DNA from: Fluoribacter dumoffii NY 23
GTDB lineage: Bacteria > Pseudomonadota > Gammaproteobacteria > Legionellales > Legionellaceae
DNA length: 64,000 bases
Assembly: GCF_000236165.1 (NCBI RefSeq)
Contig: NZ_CM001373.1
Span: 289,080-353,079 of the forward strand
Direction of reading: 5' to 3'
The translations under genes and the position numbers were made by a program. Of this stretch, positions 1 through 8,570 are shown one piece after another. A model generated the notes under the pieces. The model was not told the origin of the DNA and did not search any database. It saw nothing but the letters and a program-made list of their open reading frames with translations. Position 1 is the first letter of the stretch, and each line of letters starts with the position of its first letter.

Positions 1-214
1 AGAAATGGCGGGAAAACGCCTCATCATTCGCGAGCCTGTAGAAGTTCTAAACGGCTGTCACCTCGTTAGTTAATCGGTACTATTTCCTGAAAACACCATC
101 TTATGCGCATGTGGAATTTAAATTTTTTATGCGCTGTCATCTACTATTCTGATCCCTCATTCTTGTAAAAAATCCATTAATAGACTATTATCATCTATAA
201 ATAGAGGTGTTGCT

Positions 215-619
215 ATGAATCATTTACATATAAAGCCATTTAATCTATCGTCCGTGATAAATGAAGACGTTCTCAAACGCAATACGCAGAACGTAGTTGC
301 CCTTTTTAAACATTGGCAATTAAAAAATGAGGAAGAGTGCGAACTCTTAGGGGGTATCAGTCCTGCACAACTGGCTAAATTTAAAAAAGGGACAGCTCAT
401 ATATCTGGCCGCGATACCATTGAACGGGTGGGACACCTTTTGGGGATACATAAAAATCTGCGGATTCTTTACCCATACAATCGGGAGATAGTCTATCAAT
501 GGGTAAAAGGAAGAAATAAAAAGCTTCATAACCTGCGTCCTTTGGACGTTATGTTGGAGCAAGGATACATCGGGATTGCCCAAATAAGACGTTTCACCGA
601 TTTTATGAGAGGTCAATAA
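215..619 (+). CDS. Xre/MbcA/ParS-type antitoxin
   Basis: A 134-residue protein lying just upstream of a RES-domain toxin gene, the usual order for RES-Xre toxin-antitoxin pairs. The N-terminal half (about residues 20-75) looks like a helix-turn-helix of the Xre type, with segments such as ELLGGISPAQLAKFKKG. The C-terminal half (about 80-130) carries the pattern of the MbcA/ParS toxin-binding domain, with a run ending RPLDVMLEQGYIGIAQIRRF. In this family the antitoxin binds the toxin through that C-terminal domain and usually represses its own promoter through the helix-turn-helix. The two genes are 2 bases apart and must be co-transcribed. The family call is by motif and context. Confidence 0.8.
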   Translation: MNHLHIKPFNLSSVINEDVLKRNTQNVVALFKHWQLKNEEECELLGGISPAQLAKFKKGTAHISGRDTIERVGHLLGIHKNLRILYPYNREIVYQWVKGRNKKLHNLRPLDVMLEQGYIGIAQIRRFTDFMRGQ

Positions 620-621
620 AG

Positions 622-1329
622 GTGTCTTTATTTGCTATGGTTAGGGAATACTCGCAAGATATTTATAGAAACATAAGAGGAATTAAAGTTTCCCAGGATC
701 TTTTTGATGATCTTAGTGAGGATCCAGTCAATTGGGCGGCGGCCAATGAATTAGAAAGCCATACCCATCCTGCTTTAATCAATCAATCTTTGATTCAGCG
801 CGCGTTTGATTACAGTAAAAATGATTTTATTGATTATCCGTTTGAAAACATAACCAGCTCCCGATACAGCGATGGTTCCATTGCGTGCTGGTATGGGTCA
901 GAGACACTGAAAACGACAATTTATGAAACAAGGTACCATTTCATTCAGGAAATAAAAGATTCTTGGGATATTTTTCAAACCCAAGATCGAATTATCATTG
1001 ATAGACGTGTAGGAAAAATTTATTGTGAGGGTCTAGGGTTGGATCTTACTGATAAAAAAGAGGAATACCCGTGGCTCGTCGATCCGGATAACTACACCAA
1101 ATGCCAGGAAACAGGCAGAAGAGTAGCGCATGAAGGACATCCTCTCCTGATTGTTCCGTCCGCCAGACATGCAGAGGGAATTAATCTTGTGGTGTTTAAT
1201 CCTAATTTATTGTCAAACGCCAGAGAATATTGCAAGCTCCATTATGTTTTTGATGTAAAAAAGAAAAAAATCCAATGCTTCAGAGGTGAGAATGAAGAGG
1301 TACTGAAGCCAAGCACCATTGACATGTAA
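622..1329 (+). CDS. RES-domain toxin (NAD+-consuming type)
   Basis: A 235-residue protein with a RES domain (about residues 60-215). The characteristic polar residues are visible in SSRYSDGSIACWYGSETL (Arg near the start of the fold, then Tyr), TTIYETRYHF (Glu), and a later Ser in the segment around LIVPSARHAEG. Characterised RES toxins degrade NAD+ and are neutralised by the upstream Xre/ParS-type antitoxin. The start is GTG at 622, two bases after the antitoxin stop; an in-frame ATG at 637 is an alternative. No nearby transposase or integrase explains how the pair arrived. Whether it is active cannot be judged from sequence alone. Confidence 0.82.
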   Translation: MSLFAMVREYSQDIYRNIRGIKVSQDLFDDLSEDPVNWAAANELESHTHPALINQSLIQRAFDYSKNDFIDYPFENITSSRYSDGSIACWYGSETLKTTIYETRYHFIQEIKDSWDIFQTQDRIIIDRRVGKIYCEGLGLDLTDKKEEYPWLVDPDNYTKCQETGRRVAHEGHPLLIVPSARHAEGINLVVFNPNLLSNAREYCKLHYVFDVKKKKIQCFRGENEEVLKPSTIDM

Positions 1330-1346
1330 CGGCTCTTACTGGTGCC

Positions 1347-1736
1347 CTAGCGGCACGCCCAAAATCTGGACACGGTAAAACTGTAAACAGAAACCAATCC
1401 CAATACGAGAAATAAGGCCAATAAATAATTCAAATGAGTATAATTTAAGAGAAAGTAGTAAAGGAGTTCGTTAATAATGCCGGCAGAAGCTGCGACCAGG
1501 AAAAAATGGGGTAAGCTTAAAATTTGTTCATTGTGCAGGCGGGAAAAGGTCAGATATTTGTGGCCAAAAAAACTGACGTTAAAGGCGAGCAGAAAAGCAA
1601 ACACATTTGCTGTGAGAGCATGGACATGCATGAAGTTTACCAGATTGTAGACGGTAAAGAGGTGGATTAAGGCAGCAGAGCCGCCAATAACCAGAAAAAA
1701 AACCAGCCTATGCTTTAACCTAAGTTGAGCTGTCAT
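1347..1736 (-). CDS. GtrA-family membrane protein
   Basis: A small protein of 129 residues with four hydrophobic segments and the GtrA look: an N-terminal FFLVIGGSAALIHLFTVY segment, a central NVSFFGHKYLTF motif, and two further membrane helices. GtrA proteins are thought to help move lipid-linked sugar across the inner membrane for decoration of surface polysaccharide. The gene follows the GtrB-type glycosyltransferase and overlaps its end. I chose the ATG at 1736, which has a GAGGA ribosome site about 11 bases upstream and gives a 17-base overlap; the frame stays open to 1796 but the extra residues do not look like protein. The final residues are hydrophobic, as expected. Confidence 0.82.
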   Translation of the reverse strand: MTAQLRLKHRLVFFLVIGGSAALIHLFTVYNLVNFMHVHALTANVFAFLLAFNVSFFGHKYLTFSRLHNEQILSLPHFFLVAASAGIINELLYYFLLNYTHLNYLLALFLVLGLVSVYSFTVSRFWACR

Positions 1737-2679
1737 CAAAACTGGATTCCTCATCGATAATATAATGGGGCCTGTGTTTGACTTCATCAAATACACGTCC
1801 TATGTATTCACCCACAACGCCCAAGGCAAAAAGTTGTAACCCGCCAAAAAACGAAATGGTGGTTACTATGGTTGCCCAACCTGGAGTTTCAATTCCGAAG
1901 ATTAAAGTGCTAAGGATAATCCATAAGCCATATAAAATGGCTAAGGTTGCCACGCCTATGCCCCCAATAGCAATCATCCGTAAAGGAAAAGCGGTAAAGG
2001 AGGTGATTCCAGTGATGGCCAAGTCCATGAGCGAGTAAAAATTCCATTGGGAAGTACCTGTTTTACGAGGTTGTACTTCAAAAGGAATAGCAACTTGTTT
2101 AAATCCCACCCAACTGTATAAGCCTTTCATAAACCGATTGCGCTCGGGCAATTTTTGCAAGGCAGTCACAATTTTGCGATCCAACAGCCTGAAGTCGCCA
2201 GCATTCGCAGGAATATTGATGCGGTTGATTCGCGAAGTCAGTTGATAAAATGCTTTGGCGCAGGTTCTTTTTAACCAGGATTCATTAGCTCTGTTTTGAC
2301 GAACAGCGTAAACCATATCATAGCCTTCCTCCCATTTGGCAAGAAACTGACTCAAAAGTTCCAAGGGATGTTGGAAGTCTGCATCCAATAGAATTACGGC
2401 GTCACCTTGAGCATAATCAAGACCGGCACTGATAGCATTTTCTTTGCCGAAATTCCTGCTAAAGCGAATACAACGCAGAGGATAGTGCGCTTTTAGCTGC
2501 TGAATAATCAAAGGGGTATTATCCTGGCTGCCATCATCTACAAGCAATATCTCATAGGCATAGCCAAGTTTTTTTAGCGTATCGGTTAAGGCGGCAATGA
2601 ATTCGGCTATTCCTGCTTCTTCATTGTAAACCGGTACAACACAGGAGACGCGCCTAATATGTTTTAATGATTTGGACAT
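1720..2679 (-). CDS. GtrB-type polyprenyl-phosphate glycosyltransferase (GT2)
   Basis: A 319-residue family 2 glycosyltransferase. It opens with CVVPVYNEEAGI, followed by LLVDDGSQDNTP and LLDADFQHPLELL, the nucleotide-sugar and metal-binding motifs of GT2 enzymes. Two membrane helices follow (about residues 230-255 and 270-300), the arrangement of bactoprenol glucosyltransferase GtrB and dolichyl-phosphate mannose synthases. It probably loads a sugar onto undecaprenyl phosphate at the inner membrane. It is paired with the GtrA-like gene just downstream; no dedicated third transferase (GtrC-type) is adjacent, so the final acceptor is unknown. Confidence 0.88.
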   Translation of the reverse strand: MSKSLKHIRRVSCVVPVYNEEAGIAEFIAALTDTLKKLGYAYEILLVDDGSQDNTPLIIQQLKAHYPLRCIRFSRNFGKENAISAGLDYAQGDAVILLDADFQHPLELLSQFLAKWEEGYDMVYAVRQNRANESWLKRTCAKAFYQLTSRINRINIPANAGDFRLLDRKIVTALQKLPERNRFMKGLYSWVGFKQVAIPFEVQPRKTGTSQWNFYSLMDLAITGITSFTAFPLRMIAIGGIGVATLAILYGLWIILSTLIFGIETPGWATIVTTISFFGGLQLFALGVVGEYIGRVFDEVKHRPHYIIDEESSFDDSST

Positions 2680-2830
2680 GTTGGAATCGGTATACGGCTA
2701 CTGTTCGAGGCGCTTATTTTAACTCGAATCGGGAATTCTCGTAAGTAGATTTGAATTTTTTTTCTTATTAAGAGTTAAAACTGATACCATTGGAACCCTA
2801 TTTTTTTACTTTTAGCGTTATGGAAATCCT

Positions 2831-4642
2831 ATGAAGTATGTTGATTTTAATCAATTATGTAAAAAAACAAATGCCCCGATTTTTCTGGATAAAAAAATAG
2901 CAAAATTTTTGTTTAAACAGAGAGAAAAGGTTAATTTTATAGTACCTTTTGATACTTCCTCATCAATTCGCTCCTCAGGATCCAAACTCAGTTTATTTAA
3001 AAAAGATTTGCCCCAATTTAATTTCAGCCACTGTCTTGTGCTCTCTGGTAAAGATCAATGGCATATTATTGAAAGCACGCAAAAAGGCAAGGGCGGTTTC
3101 GGGGCGGTTAATGAATCAAAGTTTAAAATTGTGATGACGCATGAACCAAGAAGCAAACGCTATCAAGCACAAGTTATCCCGGTAAAGAATGTGGTTAAAA
3201 TCCAAACCCCTACGTTAAAACTGCCCTACTCTGAATTACTGTTAAGGGCAGGTAGAGAAGCCCAGAAACAACACAACCATGGAGTGAACGTTGTGGGGGT
3301 AGTTGGGGCGGGAGATAAAGTAATTACCATTCTCGATGATTGCGGCATCAGTCTGGATAAGATTTTGCCCTTTAGCCCCAGCCACAAGTATTCCTTTCAA
3401 TTTCGCCTGGAAGTTGCTGCACGGATTGCCTGTGAAATGCTTTTATTACAACAAAAAGGTGTTGTGCATCGTGACCTGAAGCCCGCAAACATTTGCTATA
3501 AAGAGATAAGTAAAGGGCAATTTCTTATTATTTTTATTGATTTTGGTTTGGCTGAAGATATTGATTCTAAAAATAATTTAAATTGTTCAGGAACACTGGC
3601 TTATATGGCCCCTGAAGTTCTTTTTGGACAAGGAAGCAGCTATCAATCCGATATGTATGCGTTTGCCGCAATATTGGGGGAGATATTTGGGGCCAGAAAT
3701 ATTTTAAAATACAAAGAGTCAGCTACCAACCTGCCTGATTTAGCCAATGCCAATTATTGTCTTGATGGCCTATTTAGTGATTATGATGTGTCTGAAATCG
3801 ATCCATATCTGCTGGAAGATATAAAGATATTGCTGCAGCGATTGCAAAGAAGGAAGCCTGAGGAACGGCCCACAATTGATCATGTGAATAAATTTTTTAT
3901 TACTCTACCTGCCCGCATGGATGCATATAAAAGTTTTAATGAAAGATGGGCGGCAATGATCACCCATTTCAAAGAGTTCGAAGAGTATCACCAACAAATG
4001 AAATTGCTGGCAGCAAAGCATAATTTATCTCCTTTTAGGAAAAACCTTTTTGTGGATAATCAACTCCAGAGTCATCTCTTTAATCAGGAGATGCTTAAAA
4101 AAAGAGCAGAAATTTATCGTGCTATTTCCACTTTCACTTTACCTAAGTCCCACTATGTATTAGCAAAAAAATTAATTAAAGAAAATCGTAGGGCAGATTT
4201 TGAAGATCAGGATAATCCATACCCTGATTTGGAACATGTAATTCGCATGTTGCATAATGAAAACATGAAATTTAAAGAAGGAATAGACAGTTTTAAAGGC
4301 TGTGTCCAGGAAATCATAAAAGACAAACAGCTCACGGCTAAATTTATTACAACCAACAGCACAGGCATGAAAAGGATTGCCCATATTTTAAGCTCTACAG
4401 CTTCCCCTATCGAACAATTGGAACAATTAAAACAAATTGGGCAATCAAAGATTGCACCAGGTTTATTTTACTTTTTCAGCCACTCCAAGGTTTTAGGTAA
4501 AGGCCGTCATGAAAACATAGAAAAGCTTTATCAGAAACTTGCCCAGATTAATCCAGAACAAAACCAGACTGAGTATTGTGCTAAAACCCAATTGGATGAA
4601 CTCTCTGAATTTATCCGGAGTACACCCAATTTTACGCATTAA
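2831..4642 (+). CDS. Eukaryotic-like Ser/Thr protein kinase, effector candidate
   Basis: A 603-residue protein with a complete protein-kinase signature. The glycine loop GKGGFGAV lies near residue 85, a VVKIQ segment supplies the ATP-binding Lys, the catalytic loop HRDLKPANI has Asp215, the metal-binding DFGLAE has Asp237, and GTLAYMAPEV is the activation-segment end. The kinase core spans about 80-360. The C-terminal 240 residues are charged, helical and of no family I recognise. There is no signal peptide or membrane segment, unlike bacterial PknB-type receptors, which fits a cytosolic or secreted enzyme. Legionella injects several such kinases through Dot/Icm. Secretion here is inferred. 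The gene stands alone. Confidence 0.85.
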   Translation: MKYVDFNQLCKKTNAPIFLDKKIAKFLFKQREKVNFIVPFDTSSSIRSSGSKLSLFKKDLPQFNFSHCLVLSGKDQWHIIESTQKGKGGFGAVNESKFKIVMTHEPRSKRYQAQVIPVKNVVKIQTPTLKLPYSELLLRAGREAQKQHNHGVNVVGVVGAGDKVITILDDCGISLDKILPFSPSHKYSFQFRLEVAARIACEMLLLQQKGVVHRDLKPANICYKEISKGQFLIIFIDFGLAEDIDSKNNLNCSGTLAYMAPEVLFGQGSSYQSDMYAFAAILGEIFGARNILKYKESATNLPDLANANYCLDGLFSDYDVSEIDPYLLEDIKILLQRLQRRKPEERPTIDHVNKFFITLPARMDAYKSFNERWAAMITHFKEFEEYHQQMKLLAAKHNLSPFRKNLFVDNQLQSHLFNQEMLKKRAEIYRAISTFTLPKSHYVLAKKLIKENRRADFEDQDNPYPDLEHVIRMLHNENMKFKEGIDSFKGCVQEIIKDKQLTAKFITTNSTGMKRIAHILSSTASPIEQLEQLKQIGQSKIAPGLFYFFSHSKVLGKGRHENIEKLYQKLAQINPEQNQTEYCAKTQLDELSEFIRSTPNFTH

Positions 4643-4758
4643 TCCGCTTTTATCCTGATCAAACAAATAGCCTGGAATAAATTATGAAACCCAGGCTGTT
4701 GAGTACGCAATGACCTCTATTCAGGGATTTGCCCTACGCTCTTTTTCAAACTGTTTTT

Positions 4759-5133
4759 TTACCCCTGGAAACGGGAGATGATAATTAAGATCCACACCAC
4801 AAGTGCATTGATGATCGTAAGGAACACTGCTGCTGAACCCAGATCCTTTGCTTTCTTTGTTAAAGGATTCCAGGCGCGATCAATTCGATTTAATGTGGTT
4901 TCCACGGCAGAGTTCAATAATTCGGCAATCAATACGAGGAGCAGGGTACTTATCAACAAGGCACGTTCAATGGAGGTTTTTCCTATAAAAATCGCAGCAG
5001 GCAAGGCAATAACCCCGGCTAATAATTCAAGGCGGAATGCATATTCGTCCTGGAAGGCGGCCTTCAAACCAGCAAAAGAATACCCGCTGGCTTCTTTTAT
5101 TTTCAATAGGGCTTTAACTATGAATTTGAACAT
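4759..5133 (-). CDS. dgkA: Diacylglycerol kinase
   Basis: A 124-residue inner-membrane protein, almost exactly the length of E. coli DgkA (about 122). It shows three membrane helices and the family signature in ELLNSAVETTLNRID, with the catalytic Glu, Asn and Asp. It phosphorylates diacylglycerol to phosphatidic acid, recycling lipid released when phosphoglycerol or phosphoethanolamine headgroups are transferred to periplasmic glycans or LPS. It is transcribed toward the kinase gene on the left and stands alone. No obvious ribosome-site ambiguity; the ATG at 5133 gives the canonical start MFKFIVKALLKIKEA. Confidence 0.95.
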   Translation of the reverse strand: MFKFIVKALLKIKEASGYSFAGLKAAFQDEYAFRLELLAGVIALPAAIFIGKTSIERALLISTLLLVLIAELLNSAVETTLNRIDRAWNPLTKKAKDLGSAAVFLTIINALVVWILIIISRFQG

Positions 5134-5313
5134 TGAATTGATCCTGCCACATCGTTGAAAAATGTTTTAGTTTGGCTGAGATTGCTGTACTTTTCAAATA
5201 GATATTCCATAATAAATTGCGGCACAGAGGATTTAGATGTGCAAAGTATTTAAAAAAATTTACAAGTCTCTCATTGAGTGAGTCATTTTGAGTTTAGATT
5301 TTAGGGGTTTGGG

Positions 5314-8300
5314 ATGGGAGAAGGTTATAAGAGCCTGGTCGAATTATTAGAAAAAAAAGCAGAAAAAAATCCTGATTTTCCACTCTATACATTCATCCAT
5401 CGAAGAATGATGGAAGATAAGAAATTAAGCTATGGTCAGTTGGCAGAAGACGCCCAGAAAATAGCGCGTGTTTTGCGGGAAGTCACCTCTCCCGGGGAGT
5501 GTGCATTGATTTTTTATCCTCCTGGACTTGAGTTTATTTCAGCATTCTTGGGGTGCTTGTTTGCCGGAGTCATTGCCGTACCTTCTTATGTTCCTACTAC
5601 AAAAGAACTGTCTGAAAAATTACACCATATTATCAAAAATTCAGGGGCAACTGTCGTCCTCACTACAAAAGAACTGGTTCCGCACATCAGCAAATTAAAA
5701 AGCAACGAAAAAGAATTTGAGAAAATCCAATGGGTTACCGCTGAAGATTGGATGAATGAGAGGGAGGGGTGGCGCAATCCTGCGGTAATAAAAGAGGATA
5801 TCGCCTTCTTGCAATATACCTCAGGCTCCACAGGCAAACCCAAAGGGGTGATGATCACTCATGCTAATTTATTGCATAATTTATTTGTCATCGAAAAAGC
5901 CAACAGGCTCACTGAACAAGATATCAGTGTTTCCTGGTTACCCCATTATCATGATATGGGGCTAATAGGTGGAATATTACAACCACTTTTCAGTAGCATT
6001 CCTGTAAAACTCATGTCCCCGTTTACTTTTTTGCAACGCCCCGCCATTTGGTTGGAAACTATAACTCATTATCGCGCCACGGCAACAGTGGCCCCTAATT
6101 TTGCCTATGACTTATGTTCGAGCAAAATTAGCGAAGAAGAAAAAAATGCGCTGAACCTAAGCAGCCTGCATTGTGCCATGAGTGGTGCAGAACCCATTCG
6201 CAAATCAACGATTGAGCGTTTTATTCACAACTTTGCCCGTTGTGGATTTGCGCCCGAGGCTTTTTACCCCTGTTATGGGCTTGCAGAATCCACTTTGATG
6301 GTCACAGGAGGGGTGAGAAAACAGGGGGTTAACTGTCACTATGTTGATAAGAACAGATTAAACCAGGGGCAGGTCATTCAATGTAATGAAACGCATCCCG
6401 ATTCCCGCAGCGTGATTAACTGCGGACAAGCAATTGATAGTTGCCACATTGCCATTGTTGATCCCGAAACGTTACACGAATGTCCAGAAAAAACGGTAGG
6501 CGAAATATGGGTGGCAGGGAAAAGTGTTGCCAAAGGCTATTGGCAATTACCTGAGGAAACAGAATATTGTTTTAATGCTGGCCTCCCTGATAAACCCCAC
6601 TCTTTTTTACGTACAGGGGATCTTGGATATGTGGATCAAGGTGCACTTTATGTCACCGGACGTTTAAAGGATATGATTATTGTGCGCGGACGCAATTATT
6701 ACCCTCATGATTTGGAAGATGCTCTCCATAACTGCCACCCTCATCTTCGCGAGCATTGCTGCGCTATTTTTTCTGTAGAAGAAAACGATCGGGAATCCTT
6801 GATTATTGTCCAGGAAATAGAAAAAGACATCCAGGAATTAAATCCGCAAGCACTCATAAAAATCATCCGCAGCAAGTTGCTGCAGGCTCATGGAATTGAA
6901 GCAGAGGTGGTGGTGTTAGCAGGGCGTAAATCAGTACCAAAAACAACGAGTGGAAAAATCCAGCGTTTATTATGCAAGAAAAAATATGTACGTGGCGAGC
7001 TGGATATTATTTGCATCAGCAAGCTCGAGGGCGATAGCCCACAAAAATCGGCAAAAGGAATAGATGCACAACTCAGAGAAATTTTTAATGCAGATTTTAA
7101 CTCGCTGGATAAGGAAAAAAGATTAAGTGAAACAGGCTTAAGTTCGGTGAAAATGGGCACGTTGCACCATATCCTTTCGACCTGTACTGGTCAGGACATT
7201 TCAATTGAATTCTTGCTCAGGGATCCCTGCATCGAGGAAATAATGTCCTTACTGGCGGGTACAGTGGAGCTTCCCAAGACGCTGGAAAATACGCCGGTTG
7301 ATTTGAAGGCAGAATTTAAGGAACATAAAAACGTAACCCCTCATATCAGATTTCAACCAGCTCCCATGCCGCAACGTATTTTGTTAACGGGTGCCACAGG
7401 TTTTTTAGGAGCCTACTTACTGTGCGAACTGCTCCTGCATACGGACTGGCAGATTACCTGTCTTGTGCAAGCCAGTTCACTCGCTGCAGGGATGGAGAGG
7501 CTCAGAGCTAATATGGAGCGTTATGGGATATGGGATCCGATTTTTCATGAACGGATTAAAATCGTCGCGGGAAATTTGGAAAAAAATAACTTGGGGCTTT
7601 TCCGGCACGATTGGGAGTATTTGGCAGACACTATCGATCTCATTTTTCATGGAGCTGCAGTACTTAATTTTAACTACCCTTACCAAAAAATGATGGCCAG
7701 CAACGTACTGGGCACCAAACAACTCATAAAGTTAGCAGCACATAAACGGCTGAAGGCACTGCATTATATCTCCACCATAGGTTATTTTATGTCTGCTGAT
7801 TTGGCAGAGGATGCAGTAGTCAGCGAATTGAGTGAACTGACACCAGAAGAAGGAATTTATGGAGGTTATAATCAAACCAAATGGTTGGCAGAACAGTTGG
7901 TGGTCCATGCGCGCAGCTACAATATTCCCACCATAGTGTACCGGCCAAGCCTAATAACCGGTAACAGCCAAACAGGTCACTGGAACCATGAAGATGTGGT
8001 ATGCCGAATCCTCAAAGGGTGCATCGAATTGGGGGCTATCCCTGAACTGGAAGTCGGATTCAATTTTGTTCCAGTGGATTATATTGCCCGGGCGATTACT
8101 CGTTTAGCTATGGAAAAACCCTATCAGCCGGATACCTATCATTTAACCAATCCTCAGGAAATGGATGTTCATCAATTAGTTAAAGCCATTGAGGCTAAAG
8201 GATTCAAGATGCAGAAAGTTGCTTATCCTGAGTGGGTAAACTTAGTGAAACATAACAGCGGCCTTTCTCCATTACGTCCTTTTTTTACAGAAAAACTATT

Positions 8301-8511
8301 ACCCAAAGACCGTACATTATTTGATTTATATCTCCATAATAACAAAGCGAGGATTGACTGTACTTATACAATAAATCAATTAGCAAAGTATGGGGTTTAT
8401 TGTGGAAAAACTGAAGCGGGTTTATTCCGTAGATATCTTGATTACCTAATTGACTGCGGATATTTGCCCCAATTAACAAAAGAAGAAACAACGGAATCTG
8501 AGTGCCGGTAG
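5314..8511 (+). CDS. Fatty acyl-AMP ligase / ACP / thioester reductase fusion
   Basis: A 1065-residue three-part enzyme. Residues about 1-560 form a fatty acyl-AMP ligase: AMP-binding loop YTSGSTGKPKGV, then YGLAEST, RTGDLGY and the C-terminal PKTTSGKIQR. Residues about 580-650 form a carrier domain; the attachment Ser is Ser611 in GLSS, where the usual Asp before it is replaced by Ser. Residues about 690-1065 form an NADPH thioester reductase: LLTGATGFLGAYLL from about 692 and the YNQTK catalytic Tyr/Lys near 850. The likely course is activation of a fatty acid, loading onto the carrier and reductive release as an aldehyde or alcohol. No other lipid-synthesis genes sit beside it and the product is unknown. 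It is 60 bases upstream of the PP2C gene in the same direction. Confidence 0.9.
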   Translation: MGEGYKSLVELLEKKAEKNPDFPLYTFIHRRMMEDKKLSYGQLAEDAQKIARVLREVTSPGECALIFYPPGLEFISAFLGCLFAGVIAVPSYVPTTKELSEKLHHIIKNSGATVVLTTKELVPHISKLKSNEKEFEKIQWVTAEDWMNEREGWRNPAVIKEDIAFLQYTSGSTGKPKGVMITHANLLHNLFVIEKANRLTEQDISVSWLPHYHDMGLIGGILQPLFSSIPVKLMSPFTFLQRPAIWLETITHYRATATVAPNFAYDLCSSKISEEEKNALNLSSLHCAMSGAEPIRKSTIERFIHNFARCGFAPEAFYPCYGLAESTLMVTGGVRKQGVNCHYVDKNRLNQGQVIQCNETHPDSRSVINCGQAIDSCHIAIVDPETLHECPEKTVGEIWVAGKSVAKGYWQLPEETEYCFNAGLPDKPHSFLRTGDLGYVDQGALYVTGRLKDMIIVRGRNYYPHDLEDALHNCHPHLREHCCAIFSVEENDRESLIIVQEIEKDIQELNPQALIKIIRSKLLQAHGIEAEVVVLAGRKSVPKTTSGKIQRLLCKKKYVRGELDIICISKLEGDSPQKSAKGIDAQLREIFNADFNSLDKEKRLSETGLSSVKMGTLHHILSTCTGQDISIEFLLRDPCIEEIMSLLAGTVELPKTLENTPVDLKAEFKEHKNVTPHIRFQPAPMPQRILLTGATGFLGAYLLCELLLHTDWQITCLVQASSLAAGMERLRANMERYGIWDPIFHERIKIVAGNLEKNNLGLFRHDWEYLADTIDLIFHGAAVLNFNYPYQKMMASNVLGTKQLIKLAAHKRLKALHYISTIGYFMSADLAEDAVVSELSELTPEEGIYGGYNQTKWLAEQLVVHARSYNIPTIVYRPSLITGNSQTGHWNHEDVVCRILKGCIELGAIPELEVGFNFVPVDYIARAITRLAMEKPYQPDTYHLTNPQEMDVHQLVKAIEAKGFKMQKVAYPEWVNLVKHNSGLSPLRPFFTEKLLPKDRTLFDLYLHNNKARIDCTYTINQLAKYGVYCGKTEAGLFRRYLDYLIDCGYLPQLTKEETTESECR

Positions 8512-8570
8512 TCACAAAGTACGTTGGTCCTTATGCTATAGTTTTTCTACAGAGATAAATCAGGACAGTC

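Noticed and set aside
1-214. tRNA or RNA gene at the left edge
   Set aside because: No cloverleaf or known motif can be traced; only unassigned sequence before the antitoxin gene.
4669-4697. Terminator after the Ser/Thr kinase gene (AGCCTGG/CCAGGCT)
   Set aside because: Only 7 bp with a 15-base loop and no T tract.
4778-5158. 126-codon plus-strand frame opposite dgkA
   Set aside because: Mirror of a well-defined DgkA sequence; no independent support.
7477-7722. Frames inside the acyl-AMP ligase fusion
   Set aside because: Shadows of a continuous 1065-codon gene with motifs on the plus strand.
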